DNA of 64,000 bases. Origin: Myripristis murdjan. Lineage: Eukaryota > Chordata > Actinopteri > Holocentriformes > Holocentridae. Each line of letters starts with the position of its first letter. Position 1 is the first letter of the stretch. The DNA lies in assembly GCF_902150065.1 (NCBI RefSeq), contig NC_043990.1, positions 7,089,276 to 7,153,275 of the forward strand, read 5' to 3'. The translations under genes and the position numbers were made by a program. This document shows, in pieces, positions 1 through 13,500 of the stretch. Under the pieces are notes generated by a model. The model searched no databases. It was not told the origin of the DNA and worked only from the letters and a program-made list of their open reading frames with translations.

Positions 1-44
1 GTATACTTCTGAGTATCTGGTTTCTTTTCGCAGTTTAAACTTAC

Positions 45-90
45 CGGTGACCAGCGCCAACCTTGATATGAGTCTGCTGGCGGCCGCCAT
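45..90 (-). CDS. hsd17b8: First coding exon of a probable 17-beta-hydroxysteroid dehydrogenase 8 (partial, runs off the left edge)
   Basis: Seen: reading the minus strand, an ATG at 90 with a good context opens 15 codons giving MAAASRLISRLALVTG, followed by a consensus donor (GTAAGT) at 44-39, phase 1. The end LALVTG is the start of the Rossmann nucleotide-binding fold of short-chain dehydrogenases, and the exon stops just before the expected AGSGIG glycine motif. The length and split point match the first exon of HSD17B8 as I remember it (human ends ALALVTG). Known: HSD17B8 is a mitochondrial NAD-dependent ketoacyl/steroid dehydrogenase and is an MHC neighbour of RXRB and RING1 in vertebrates, which fits this locus. 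Inferred: the rest of the gene lies to the left of the window. Only 16 residues are visible, so another mitochondrial short-chain dehydrogenase cannot be excluded. Confidence 0.6.
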
Positions 91-1058
91 GACGGTTTCT
101 GCTGTTTGTGTAGTTCTCGGTTTGTCCACTAGAGGGCGCCATTACACAGGTTTTCGTTGACCTAAGGGAGTTCATTGTTTTTACTAGACCTACTTGTAAT
201 TTTTTACGGTGGTAAAAATGATTTAATGTTGATGAATCATCGCTAAGTTCATTATTAGAAGAAAAAGAACGAATATACAATAGAAGGGCAACAGTAAAAC
301 CCATAAAAATAAGAAAAGAAGAATAAAAATAAAAGACAGTAGTAAAATATATACAGATGAGGGAAAAAGAATTAAGCAAATGTCAGAAGAAAATTGGTTT
401 GAAATAAAAAGAGAGAAAAAAACTGAATAAAACAACAACAGCTATTATTATTATCATTATTATTGTTGTTGTTGTTGTCGTCATTATTATTACTGTAGGA
501 AACATTAAAAACAGAGGAAATAAAAATAATTTTCATTGAAATCAAAATTAAAAAAATAAATAAATAAATAAATGGGGATTTTTAAAAAATGGGGGAAAAA
601 TCTGAAATTTAATAAAACCCTATAAGTCTGTAAAATGTTGGATGTAGTAACTTGTTTCAGTAAATTTTACCATTTTTTTTTTTTCTCAAGCTGGAATGGA
701 CTGCTATCCCCCACGTTGGTGATGTAAAAGATACAGTAAATTTTAAAAATACAGTATGATTTATTTAGTTAGTTTATTTGTTTGTTATTTTTTGACATTA
801 AATACACTAATGATTTTAATACCAGCGTGTACAATATTTAATTTGTATGCAGCTTGGAATGTAAGCTAACTTTTATTGAACCAGGCAGTCCCAGCTACAT
901 TTAAAAATAGCTTTTTCAACATCTGAATCACAATTTACAACAATTTCCTGGTGCACGTATGCAAAATATCCCCGTTCCCTTATGCAAAAACACAGTAAGC
1001 ATCTGGTTTCACTGTGTAAGCTCCAAAAAGCCAGCAGGCCTGTGGCTGATCAGCAGGA
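91..1058. other. Spacer between hsd17b8 and the class II beta gene
   Basis: AT-rich spacer that should hold the hsd17b8 promoter (91 onwards) and the class II beta 3' UTR. A CTCF-like motif, CCACTAGAGGGCGCC, lies at 126-140. A minus-strand AATAAA (TTTATT at 872-877) is a candidate poly(A) signal for the class II gene, about 180 bp past its stop. Short ATT and TTG triplet runs lie at 441-495. No other coding exon was recognised. Confidence 0.5.
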
Positions 1059-4000
1059 TCAGGGAATGAGCCTGAACAGATCCTCTGAGAAATCTACCTC
1101 CAGCGTGGGAATAAGGCAATAAAACCTGAAAAACATAACAATAATATTAATTAAAGATTAGTAAGTTAGTGAAGGCTATGCAATTACAAAGAATCCCTCA
1201 GAATACTTCAATATTTATGATAGGCATAATAATTTTGTTTACACTTTGTGACAAATGTTGTTGAGTAAGCCCTTACAGGCTGGTTGTCAACAGATGTATG
1301 TGATCAATAATCGATCAAATAATCAGCACATGTCAGTTATTACTGATGAATGTGAATGTGCTGGAATGTTAAAATGTGACAGACACTGCCAGGATTCAGG
1401 GATTCATTTAATTTGGCCCTTATTCTGCGTTAAAACATAAACGTCTGTTTAAAGTTCAGGTCACCCGAAACCTCCTCCACACAACACAAATACCAAAAAA
1501 CAGTTTTATCATTTATCTAGCATAGATGATATTGCAATTCCTACTAATCGCCACTAGAGGTCAGTAGAAGCCAAATTTTATTAGATAAACCTTACACTCT
1601 GATTTTGTCTTAAACTTCGCTCCAAGTATCTTCTGTACAAATTCTCTATCTGCTGTTTGCAATGCTTCATTAAAGTTACATCACACTACAAAGCAAAATA
1701 TCAAATTCATATTCATATTGCGTTATGGCTCCACCAAAATATATGTAAATGTGCATCATTTTATGCATGTTATATATATTCTGTGTAAATAAGGAGGGCA
1801 TATTTGGTATCTTTGGAAACTTGAGATATTTGTAACAACAATCCAACCAAAGGATTACAGCAGGGTTGAGGAGTTTAATCAACTCTGTCAATACACATTA
1901 ATGGCATCTTACCTTGCTTTTTTTTCCAGTAGTAGTAGAAGGCCCCGGCAGCAGAAACCGTCACACCCTGGAAGAAGAAAATCAGACCTACTGCTTTCTT
2001 GTAGAGGCTGGCATCAAGGGCAGAGGTGTCTGAGGAGCAGAGTCATTTGTTTTTAGGTTAAGAATGCACTGCCTCTCAGTTTCAGTTGTGATTCTTCACA
2101 GCTCAATGGGCAGAGGAAGGCACTTACACCGCTAAGGTTTGGGGTTCTATTCCCTGTGTAGTCCAATGTGTTGAGGACACACACACACACATACACACAC
2201 AGAAGGAGAGTCCTTACCCCAGGGGATGTTCAGAGCTTCCTCCAGACTGCTGTGTTCAATGTGACAGATGACCCTCTCTCCATATCTGGGCACCACCTCC
2301 AGGTAGGAGATGACCTGGTGGCAGTGATGGAGAAACTACTCAAATCCTTTTCTTAAATACAACTAGCAATATCATAATGGAAAAATACTCCAGTGAAAGT
2401 CGAAGTAATATATAAATGGTAAACAGGCTGAGGTGTTGCCTGATTTAAATGCTGAATTGGGTCTAGGCTGTCAAGCAGACTCATAAACCCCATCACCTTG
2501 GAGAGCGCTGTTATTGATATGAATGCTATAATCCCCCCTGAGATAGTTGCTGCGGAGGTCTGTATAATGTAATAATAAATACTGCTGGATCAGTCTTGAG
2601 GTTCAGGGCGAGATACACAAACAATTAAAATCCCCCAAAGTCAGCCTCCCTGGCCCTGAGATGATCTGCAGATATGGTAGCCATCCCACCTGCCCTTTGC
2701 CAAATCAAAGTCGGGGGCCTAGTGGACTGCTTTTCCTGTGGCCTGCTGCTATTAAAGCTACCTCCAGTCCTTAGCCAGTTCTGTGAGGATGGAGAATTAG
2801 CATTGTGTTTTCGCACCTTATCATGGATCCAGGGTTAAGAATATGTATTAAATTCTACATTCACTTCTAACTGGTGGATCAGAACACCACAACAACTCAC
2901 CAACTTCTGTAGAAGTTGGTGAGAAACATCTGTAGAGAAGGGGCACATATTAGTTGAATCAGATAAGAAGTTCAAGTTCTAAAATGTGCAACCACAATCT
3001 ATGACTGCTTTCCCAAGTTACAATCCTGATGGTGCAGCAATCACTGTTTACATCTTTAGCAATGCAGCAGTAAAAAGCAGAAAAGTGGGAATATAGAAAG
3101 ACAACAAAGAGCCAAGTGTCTGCCGTGATCAAGCTCTAAAGCAGAAGATAGAGTGCTATCTATTGGTCATGTTTTGTCTCTATCACCTTGCAGTTTATGT
3201 ACAAAAGGAAACTGACATGGTTTCATCGAGTTACCTGGTAGGACCAGTCACCATTTGCCAGTGAGTCTGTGGAGGACACGCCCTCTGTGACCTCTGACCC
3301 GCTCTTCAGCCATGTGACTGTGATGTCCTGAGGGTAGAAGTCCACAACCCGACACTCCAGCATGGTCCTGGTGCCGTACCGTGTCTGGACTGGAGCGAAG
3401 ACGCTGACTGACGGAGGCACTGAAGGAGGCACAAACACAGACATGACCTTTACTGTCATAGTTAGGATATTTCTGCATTCTGCTTTTGTTTTCAGAATTT
3501 TCCTCTTTGTTGAGGTTTTGTTTTCATTTTGTTTCTGGGAGTTTATTCAGTTGTGTTATTTCCTTTCTCTGCATTTTATCAGATTACTATGATTCCACAA
3601 CTCCTTGTGTGCATGAGGTGCATAATGCCTTTTATACATAAAAAGAGGTCCTTTGAATGAGCGATAGGTGAATTGATTTGCAGAAGAAAATGGACAAACC
3701 TTGTTTCATCTGTTTATTCTGGCCATGTCAGGCAAACATTCTAATATCTTATTGCCTTCACACCAACTGTAATCTCTATGTTTTCAAGTCTTTTCATCTT
3801 TATATCACCACTTAAATGTGGTGGGGCCAGTCCATTTCGATGAATCAGTCAGACCTGTTATGGTATAATTTGTTTGTTGCTTACCTTTTCTCACAGTTGT
3901 CCTGTTATAGAACCTGGCGTTGAACTTGCACGTTGTTTCCACCTCTGCACGGCGAGCTGCCATTTTCCTTTTGTCCTGGTTGAATCGTTGTGCGTTTCTG

Positions 4001-4172
4001 ACGCCTAGCTCCCCGTAGCCCGTGTATTTCTTCAGCCTGGAGTCGTAACAGCAGAGTAACTTCTGATTGAAGACGAGCTGCACCAGGTAGACCATGTCCG
4101 ACAGGTCCTCTCTGCTGTGTTCACAGTCAACCACATTCTGGAACATGTAGCCATCTGGAGCAGAGGCACAGC

Positions 4173-4214
<42 letters not shown>

Positions 4215-4811
4215 GTTTCCAAGTGAATTCATCTAACCCTTAATATCTCTCCCCTTTCGGTAAATATTATAAATTTTTATCAAACCAGTTTTTAATATTA
4301 CTATATTTTTACACGCTCAAACACATAAACCTTTCATGTGCTGTTAAATCACACTCATATTTATACTATTTATAGATCTAACAGGATCTATCACCATAAT
4401 CTGGGGATCCTGTCAAGATCCAAGTTAAGTTAAATCAGTTTTATTTGTATAGCCCAATATCACAAATTGCATATTTGCCTTATGGGCTTTACAGCAATAC
4501 AACATCCTCCATCTTTAGACCCTTACATCGGACGAGGAACCTTACAAAAAAAAGCCTTTGAACAGGGAGAAAGAACAGGAGGAAACCTCAGGGACAGCAA
4601 GAGAGGAGGAATCCCTCCCCAGGACAGACAGATGTGCTCTTTCATCATGTGTAGGGTTGGCGAGGCAGGTGTTAAAATCAGGTAAGTGATATTCTTGTAT
4701 CAACTTTAACACACACAGATGTGTTACTTTACCAGCAACAGAGATCCAGGGAAAGGCACAGTGCAGCAGCATCAGCAGGGCAGAGGATTTCAGCAGCATT
4801 TTCCCCTCCAA
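1059..4811 (-). CDS. MHC class II beta chain, six exons
   Basis: Exons (minus): 4733-4811 signal peptide; 3885-4154 beta1; 3235-3419 and 2218-2314 the two halves of beta2; 1913-2029 connecting peptide/TM; 1059-1084 tail. The spliced frame closes at 257 aa. Seen: a hydrophobic signal of about 26 aa; beta1 (about 27-116) with its cysteine pair (VVDC and ETTCK) and an NRT glycosylation site near its end; a beta2 Ig fold (about 117-210) with LECRVVDF and VICHIEH cysteines; then a TM segment ending YYYWKKKQ. Known: class II beta pairs with alpha to present peptides to CD4 T cells. The intron splitting the beta2 exon (185+97=282 bp, the normal unsplit size) is a feature reported in spiny-rayed fishes. 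Odd: the beta1 tryptophan expected near position 61 is Phe (QRFNQ) and the His before Asn82 is Phe (KFNA), hinting at a non-classical molecule. No alpha gene is adjacent. The last exon is the least certain. Confidence 0.88.
4171..4210. repeat. (CA)n microsatellite at the class II beta exon 2 acceptor
   Basis: About 20 CA units lie some 17 bp upstream (minus sense) of the beta1 exon, so the acceptor tract is preceded by (TG)n. Likely length-variable; it could serve as a marker and might influence splicing of exon 2. Confidence 0.9.
4423..4640. repeat. Dispersed teleost repeat in class II beta intron 1
   Basis: The stretch with TTTTATTTGTATAGCCCAAT, then CTTATGGGCTTTACAG, ACATCGGACGAGGAA and AGGAGGAAACCTCAGGGA resembles a very common repeat in spiny-rayed fish genomes that I recognise from memory (SINE- or LINE-derived tail). 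It is low-divergence enough to be legible. Family name not assigned. Confidence 0.55.
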
Positions 4812-4923
4812 ATATCACAGAAAAGAAGAGAACAGCTTTCCAACCTTTATCACTTCACAAAAATCACAGTAAGCACAGAGGAGCTAGGAGGAAGTAGTTA
4901 TTAAAAGGTGTGTCTTCACCTCA

Positions 4924-4958
4924 TCAGCCAGTCACAATATTTTGAAGGCATGAGGTCA
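4924..4958 (-). promoter_or_regulatory. Candidate X2/Y boxes of the class II beta promoter
   Basis: On the minus strand, TGACCTCA (4951-4958, X2/CRE-like) is followed about 16 bp later by TGACTGGCTGA (4924-4934), one base from a Y box (TGATTGGCTGA). The pair lies 113-147 bp upstream of the start codon, the usual place of the CIITA-dependent SXY module. No clear X1 or S box was seen. Confidence 0.4.
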
Positions 4959-5279
4959 CTGGTTTCTGTACAGTCCATGTGTTTTCCACAAAGTGTAATA
5001 GCCTTGGTTTATTTGCTAATAAAAAAAAAAGGAATGCACGGCAACAGTCATGCATCAGTTATTTAACACTAAAACAGTAAATAAATTGAAGCTTTCCCCA
5101 AACTGATTTGAAATAAACTCTTCATATTAAGTGAAGCAGTCTTGAGAGACATAAGGTAAACGAGTTTCAAGGCTGTTCAGACAAAGTCTCACAGTACTAT
5201 TTTTCATAGTGCTTCTTGGACTGAAACCCCTCATTTGCGGTTATCTACTTGAGCTTCAATGAGTTCCAGTATGAGATCT

Positions 5280-5313
<34 letters not shown>

Positions 5314-6885
5314 TGTTGATTTGAAAGAAAAAGCCACAAATTCTCTGGAAAAACATGAACATTTCTCAGTTTATTTATGTACAGGTGTTCAGATGAATGG
5401 TGGAGTCAAGTACAGAGGCATTTAGATTTCTGACAAACTTCAGAAAAGTAAGACTGACAGCTCTGGAGTACATTTGTCTTAGAACAATAGAGAAAGAAAA
5501 AAAAAACAATCTTAGCTGGGGAAAGATAAATCTTGACTAAGTTACTGAAAGAAAAACAAACATGCTCCAAAACTGGACTGTAAAATATGTACACTTCTGA
5601 CAGCATCTTGACTGAGTTACCTTAATCTGTATATATTTCTTAAAAGTAGATTGATGACGTAAAAGCTTACGGTTCCTTTCAGTATTAAGAAAAGTTTTAT
5701 CTCCATTCAAATTCATCCTAAATAAATAATTTATTTCACACATACAAATAATCCAATCTCAAGCCATAAATGATTTAAAAAGAAAAAACTAGATACACAC
5801 TTTACCTAAATCACAAAATTAGTTTAGTAGTACCGCCAAAACATAAAACAGTGCATCATTTATTCCTCTGGGCAGGAAAGTTAACTTTTGTATCCTCTGG
5901 ACAAAGTGGCTGCTGGAACCCAAAATTCAGAAACCACTTTATTTCACCAGCCAGACTGCTTTTTAGAAAAGACTGGATGAGTTACCTGCCACAGCGGCTG
6001 GTGGAGCAGACAAGCTTACCAGCCACAGCCAAATTTTCCCCAAATTGGGCTAATGATATTATCCAACCTGGTATTGTTTATCTGTGCATCACAGAACAAA
6101 TAAAGAAACATATTTCTAAACAATAGAAAATAAACTTTCAGCTGCCCTAGTTGTCAAAGGCAAAATTGTTTTATAGACAAAGTTGTTGTAATTTGCTATG
6201 GCAACACCAACACCATTCAGAAGTGATGGCCCATGGGAAACCAACTCAAACTGCACCAAGACATCGCCTACAGTTGAATAAAATGTCAAATATACCTACC
6301 AACAAAACTTGTTTTAAACTTTAAAATATTCTTATCAAATGTGTTGTGACTAACGTACAAAACCAAAACAGAACCAACCACAAAAACAAAAAATTAAAAT
6401 AACTAAAACTGTTATTTGGGCACGGGTGAGTGGACAAGACGTGTCCTCATAATTTATTAGCAGATTGGTCACAAGAAGAAAAAAGCAACACACGTTTACA
6501 GAGAAATAGGAAAGGGAGAAAAAACAGCCAACATGAGAACAGAAATATATTTCACCTAAAAACCAACGTGTTAACTACGTCACATTTCTGTACAGTGGCC
6601 AACCCTTTCAGAGAAGTACATGAGTACACAAGGATGCAGTAAAGCAGTACATAGTACATGAGTATGCAGATGTACAACAGGGATGTTTGTCAGCTCCTCC
6701 GTATTGCATGCATTCTGTATTCTGCTGAACCAAGGTGCTTCTGGATGCAGACGGATTTTTTCCACGCCTGCGTCAAGACTATGAGGAACTTCACAAGGCT
6801 ACACTTGTGGTGCCGGATCTCACACTCACACATGTGCATGCAAACACATGCCTCACACATTCATTCACACATACATAAACACGTG

Positions 6886-6931
<46 letters not shown>

Positions 6932-7583
6932 ACAGACTCAGAAACACACCTGTTTCCCACTTTACCCTCTTTATCACTAAAAAAAAGAGAAAAACAAACA
7001 AATACAATAACTAAAACAAGTCTGCCCACACCAGTTCAACTTTCCCAGAATGAGGGAATAAATTAGCTCCTTAAAATGCTTCTTTATAAAAGAAAAATAG
7101 ATATTTATGTAACTGTACAAATTATCTATACAGCGTAAAGACAGGGGGCACGGTAAGAAGGGAAAACATCTCCAGAAATAAGACTGATTCTGGCTTTAGC
7201 ACCCTTATCCCTCCATCGCATGCGTCGCTCGTCCCCTTTATCTGCAGGAGATGGAGCATCCCTTTGCTCTGCCCACGACAACGCCAGTTCTCCAGAGAAC
7301 GACAGGCCTTGGCAATAAGTTTCTCTCTCTATCCATCCAACCCCATTCGTTTCTTCTTTCTGCGTGCAGGGACAGGAATGGATGAACAGGCTGAGCGCAG
7401 GAGAGCCCCATCTCTCTCTGTTGTACACTTGTGAGTTGGACCTGTTCTGCCTAGTTGTGGTCCAGTCTGATCCGCCCTGCGGCTCCATCATCAGTAGCTC
7501 TACTACAGTTCAGTCCACTCAGTGGGAAGCGACACTTCCAGGGTCACACACTCGACCCGCTCTTGTGAAAACCCCTCTTCTTC
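4959..7583 (-). other. Class II beta / brd2 spacer, mostly probable brd2 3' UTR
   Basis: No coding exon recognised, and in particular no class II alpha exon. brd2 transcription runs leftward into this stretch. Minus-strand AATAAA signals occur around 5873, 5723 and 5369, so the 3' UTR may be 1.7-2.2 kb long, as is usual for BRD2 (inference). Also present: a 30-bp poly(A) run at 5281-5310 and a (CA)n repeat at 6893-6927. Confidence 0.45.
6893..6927. repeat. (CA)n microsatellite
   Basis: A CA dinucleotide run preceded by a short GCGCGC stretch, within the probable brd2 3' UTR. Confidence 0.9.
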
Positions 7584-10500
7584 TCAGCCAGAGTCCGAGT
7601 CGCTTGTGTCAGAGGACGAGGACGAAGAGGAGGAGGAAGAGGAGTCTGAGGAGGAGCTGCTGGCGCTGAGGCGTGATGGCTGGGCATGAGGCTCCACTGC
7701 TGTGGGCTTCTCTGCTGGAGATAAACAAACAAATCAAGATGATTAGTGCACACAGCCAGCATCTACAATGACTGCAGCAAAACTAAAAACACACATCTCA
7801 AACCAGAGCACCTTCTTGGGCAGTCATAGCTTACTTAGCACTGGCAGTTCAAAAGGATGTATGCACACCAATTGCATTTGAGTATTTTTAGTAATTAGTT
7901 GCATTTAACAAAGCCAATATCTTTCTCCATTTTGTTTCACTAAAGCACATAAAGTATTTATCTTGAAACCAAAAGGAACTTTTTTGACCAGGTTCTCAAT
8001 ATTTCATTATCTTTTGTTAATTATAGAATGATGATGAACGTACACGACACAAGGCTAACTTGTTATAAAAACACTCTACACGTTTCAGACTTACTATACC
8101 CATTTATATTACCCAACTTCCCCTCAGGGATCATTACAGTATTTCTGATTCTGAACTACACCTCTACATAAAGATTAGTTAAAATTACTAGCCACACACT
8201 TGTTTTTCCCCTAACTTTTAAGAGGTTGAAATTATGCAGATGATTTTACACAGAGGGCTCTAACTCGTACAGATAGTAGCATAGAGGACTTACGTTTGGC
8301 CTTAGGTGGCTTCTTTCCAGAATTAAGCTGTCCACTGACATCCATTAACCTCCTCTCCAGCTCCAGTTGTTTCTCCAGGGCCAACTCTTCACGTGATTTG
8401 CCAGCGCCACCCTTCTTACTCGCTGCAGAGAGATGTGAGCACACAAGTTAGATGGAGGCGCTGGATTACATGATCATACATCTACGGCTGCTGGATTAAA
8501 GTGAATACCTCAAAGATAATATTCAACGGCTTATTTAACTTTTTAACAACTAAGTGTATGAGGCGGTTTTAGGGAAGATCAATGGTGTCCACCTTTGGCC
8601 ATGTGCTTATGATGTATACATTAAAGGTAAGGTGCTTTATAAGTATTTTTTTCATTAATGAATGAAAAAATGTTTATTTTCCATTCAAAGCCTCCCCATC
8701 CATCCTTGCCCATGCTCTACTCACTGTACGGCTTGCGGGGTTTCTTCCTAAGACATGTCATGACATATCTTTCCAGCTCCCGTAGCGTTGATGGCTTCAG
8801 TGTCTCAAAGTCGATCTCAATCTCCTCGGGGTTGGTGTCTCGGAGTGAGGGCTCACGGGCTTGGATAATGTAGACGACACGGCCCAGTTTCTCTCCAGGC
8901 AACTTATTGATATCCAGACTCAGCTGCCGCTTCTCGTCGTACGACATGGGCGCCGTCTCCTCCTCCTCGTCCGAATCATAGTGAGGCAGCATTCCGGCGG
9001 GGTCCACACGCTGCACATTGAACGTCATGGCAGCTTTCTTGGATCTGATATAAGAGTGAAAGGAAGCAGATTCAAGGGAGGGTTAAAAAAGCAACAAAGT
9101 AGGGATTTTTTTGGACATGGCTGATGTATCAAATGGCATTTTTAGTCAGGTTTCTGAGCTGACAAACCAGAAAACAACTCATTTGACTTCAAGTCTACTG
9201 GGTGATCCGTTGATCCGTCCGGGTGATCTTAATAAGAGCATACTCTCCTACCATCTTGATGTCAGCTAACGTGCAAAACAACTTAACTTAAAAACTTAAA
9301 AAACAACACTGAAACATGTTAGAAGCTCGATGGGTAACACTGACACAGGAATTCCACCAGTGTCCTGCAGGTGTCACTACTCACTTGCTCTTGTTGTTCT
9401 TCCTGCCTGTTGCCTTCTTGCCCTGAATGGCAGGAGTCCCAACGGTTGCTCGGTTGCTCTTGGCTTTGGGGGTCTTGGTGATTTTGGGTGTCTTAGGCGG
9501 CCGAATCGGCACCGGTTCTTCCTCTATCTTCCGATGCTTCTCTTTCTCTGGCTTCTTCTTCTTTTTCTTGTCTTTCTTCTCCTTTTTCTTCTTGGGTTTG
9601 ACAATGGGACCCTGAGAGAGGGCCGTGAGCTGCTCATGGACCGCTTTCAGCTGCCAGGACACAGTGAGCGAGATGGCAAGGGATACAGAAAAACAAAGGA
9701 AAGAGCTAAATTAATACATGAGGCTGACACACATTTTGTAGAAATCTTGAGGTGCTGTGAAACTCAAAGCACAGAGGGTGGCACAAATTTGGATGACAAC
9801 GTCCATTAAGATCTACAAGTTATGACTTCACTGTGCACACGACTTCATGCCTTGTTCAAGTTAGGTGTATGCAGGGAAACACTGTTCAGCAAGCCTGACG
9901 GTGGCAATTGTGATCATGATATTTTAGCAGGAAAAAGTTTAACCACACGTCACAAGAATCTGAAGCTAAAAAAGGTGCATTGAAAAAAATGGTTCACAAT
10001 TAAGTGAAAGATGCTGCACACTGTCAAGTTCCTTGCAAGAAAATACTTCTAATTCACCAAATATCATTTCAGTCCCCAGACCTTAATCGGGTTAAATATT
10101 TTAAAGTTTCCTGTCCTAGTGAATATTTGGGTGTGTGTATGTCTGTGTGTATGTTTGAGTGTGTGAGTATGTAAATCCGTATACACACCTGTTCCTGCAG
10201 CTCTGCCAGGCGGTTTGCTCTCTCCTCCTCAGAGTCGGAGCTGGGGCTGCTCTCACTCTCCTCACTTTCACTGCTGAGTTCACTCTCTGACGAGGAAGAA
10301 GAGGAGGAGGAGGAAGAGGAGGAGCTAGGGGGCGCCGGAGGCTCATCTGGCATCTTAGCGAAGCAGAACTCAAACACATCCTAAAAAGACAGAAAAGGAG
10401 GTCAGCTTGCAAAAAATAAGAAGACAATGTTGTTTCATGTCAAGTGATTTTGGGGAATGAGGAGAAACCAGCATTGAGAAAGATATTTAAGTGGTTACCT

Positions 10501-13500
10501 GTAGTTTCCTTGCCATAGCCACCACATCATGATCAGGGGGGTTGTACTTGTAGCAGTTTGAGAACATCAGTCTGACATCTGCAGAGAACTGCTGAGCCTC
10601 ACGATACTCTCTGTTGTCCATTTTCCTCTGCAGGAAACAAAAGAGAAATTTTAGCCCAATACTGTATTAACAAAAATCCTCAAAGGTTCCTGCTGTGCCT
10701 CTCTGTAAGGCTTGGCATTACTAGAATGTTGTTAATAACCGTTTAAGTGCTTCATGTTTGATTCCAGTGGTAATTTATATTCTTTTGATGGATTTAATGC
10801 TGAGCAGCACTGGCATACCCAGCCAGGGACACTAAACGTTTTCCACTGGATTGGATATGAAGAGACCATGTTCAATATGATAAAGGCTCGTAGTGGCAAA
10901 ACAATATTACTACTAGACGAAGTGACTCTAGCTACTGCATCTTCTTCACAGTGGCTACGTTTACATCCACACCATATTCTGATTCAGGTCAATATTCTGG
11001 TTAAGGTAATATTCCTTAATGTTACTTGGCATATTCCCGTGATTCTGCGTATTCCACGCTCTTATTTAATGCAACACTCAACCTGTGGGGGGCAGCAATA
11101 AGCCTATAGGTGTCTGATGTGCCAAAAATACAGCAGAAGCAGAAGCAGAAGAAGAAGAAGAAGTACGGGGTATTTTCTGATTAAGGGAGTCTTATTCGGA
11201 ATATTCTCCAACCGAAATATGACCTTATTCGGGTTCGGTACGTGTTTACATGACTCGTGCACAACCGGAATATTGAGGATATTCCGAATAATACAGGAAT
11301 ACGGTGTGCATGTAGATGTGCTCAATGAATGTATCTGAAATGGAAATAGGAATACAACTATATACTGTACACAGTGAAGTCATACATGTATCAGGACTCA
11401 ACAACAGCATTTCCAATTCTTTTTATCCAATTTCCAAATTCCAAAAAATATGCAAGTTTGCCACACTATTTTCTATGAGCACAAGAGTATAAGAAATGTT
11501 TGGTACTGTTTTTGATAAATAATTTTGGACTACCATAGTTAACTATTATCACTACAAAAGACAATGAGTGATGTGATATTGCGTTATCACAGTGTTGCCA
11601 TGGTTCCAATCTGCACCTGCTAAGATAAGTACATTCTAGAGCAGCTGAAGACATAACAGAAAGCACCATGGCCTTTCTTTGCTGACATGTGAAATTTTGA
11701 CAGTGGTGTGTGTGTGTGTGTGTGTGTGTGTGTAACATGTACCTTGATGGTGCTGAGGTCCATGGGCTGCTTTATGATGTCATGGTAATCATGGAGACCT
11801 AGTGATGTGGCGTCAACAGGCTTGTAGAACGGCCAGGCATATGCGGCGTGCTTCTTGGACAGCAGCTCCTTCAGGACCCCATTGCAGTAGCGTAGCTGGG
11901 GGCTCAACTTGCTGCGGCGCACCGGCTGTGGCAGCATAGAGTCTGGCAAATCCTTCTTGGGAGGCTTTATGGGACGCCCACTCACCCCCCTTCTGCCTCC
12001 TGTTGGTGTTTTGGTACCCATCATCCCTCCTCCGCGACCCATTCCCATCCCCATGCCCTGGCTAAGGCTAAGGCCCTGATTCATCCCCATACCAGAGTTG
12101 TGGTCCACCCCAAGAGAGGTGAGGGTAAGTGGAGATTCATGTCCAACGCCCATACCCAAGCTGATGCCACCGACACCCATGGTACCCATAATGGGCAAGG
12201 GCATGGCCATGGTGGTGGGGGTGGTGGTGTCTGCTTTCCGCTTCACACCTTTTTTCTATGGTAGGAGAGAGGAAGAGAGGCATTGGAGGATCAAGAATAG
12301 GACACACATGATTAATCCATGTTTTCTTTTTTATAAATTAAAAATACTACCAACTTAAACTCGACTTCAATATAATCCACACATCACTTTGCATAAGGAA
12401 TCAACAGATCTGGGCCAGTGTAAAGCATGATGCAGACCTACCAACCTTGGGAAAATAGTTTGAGTACTACAATCATGTGGCACATGGTTCACACAGTTTT
12501 GTTGGGCAAAACGGTGTCATTTCCCTGTCCACCACTGTATTATAGACAGTTTAATCAGTTAATTTGAGGTACTGAGTCTATGGCAGCCATTTTTTAAATG
12601 CTCTTCTATGTTTCTACTGAAGAAAAATGACACAATTTAACCTGGTGTTGGAAATCACTTACACTGATGTACAGTAACTTGCTTTGACATTAGTTTAAAT
12701 AAAAGGCTATTTCTTACTTAAAATTGGCAACACAGTATTCAAAATCTGGAAAGCCCAGAAATAATTTTACTCAACTATCTTACATACGGGAGCCTTAAAT
12801 AATACTGAAAGCAAAATTAATAACATTTTTATTAATTATTAGTTACAACCTAGCATGGTCTATAGGATCTGAGTTCTAAATAAAAAACACAGATAGCTTA
12901 TACATGGCTCAAACTGGCACTGACATTTGGCTACACAGCACTCAACTCACAATTTTGTAGAAATGCAGTTAAAGGTTTTAGGATGACTGAACCTCCTTGT
13001 GGCTGATCATGTCTATGTCAGTATTGCACAAGATGCAAAAGGAATGAAAAGGCAGAGGGTTGGAAACATGGCCACTGCTCTTGATATTTGGAGAAGAGCC
13101 AGACTGGTACTGGAATTATCTGAGACATATTGGCTATTCATGGCTCACACCAATAACATGGTTCCCACTCTTGAGGATCACTTGTTAATATGCATATTCT
13201 CTTGCAACAGTCATCTAGATGTTTAATGACATCAGTGAAATAAAGTGATAAAAGCACCTGAAACTTATTTTAAATATTTTATTCCTGTACCAACTTCTAG
13301 GGTGTGCAAAGAAGTATAATTACATTCTTTTTCATTCAGCTGTGACACCCAGACCTCATTGTGGGAATCCCTGCACAAGGTCATATTACTCAAGACCTGA
13401 TTATTCTTGAACACAACAAAACAACCAAACAACAGCTTGTCTCATATTTTACACAATTTACATTCAGCTCCCAACTTTTCACAAACTATACAAATCATGC

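Noticed and set aside
1546-1565. CGCCACTAGAGGTCAG as another CTCF-like site
   Set aside because: It lacks the GGCG part of the core; too weak to list.
9330-9809. A 159-codon plus-strand frame
   Set aside because: It is antisense to brd2 exon 9; the Lys-rich coding strand gives a Phe/Leu-rich shadow.
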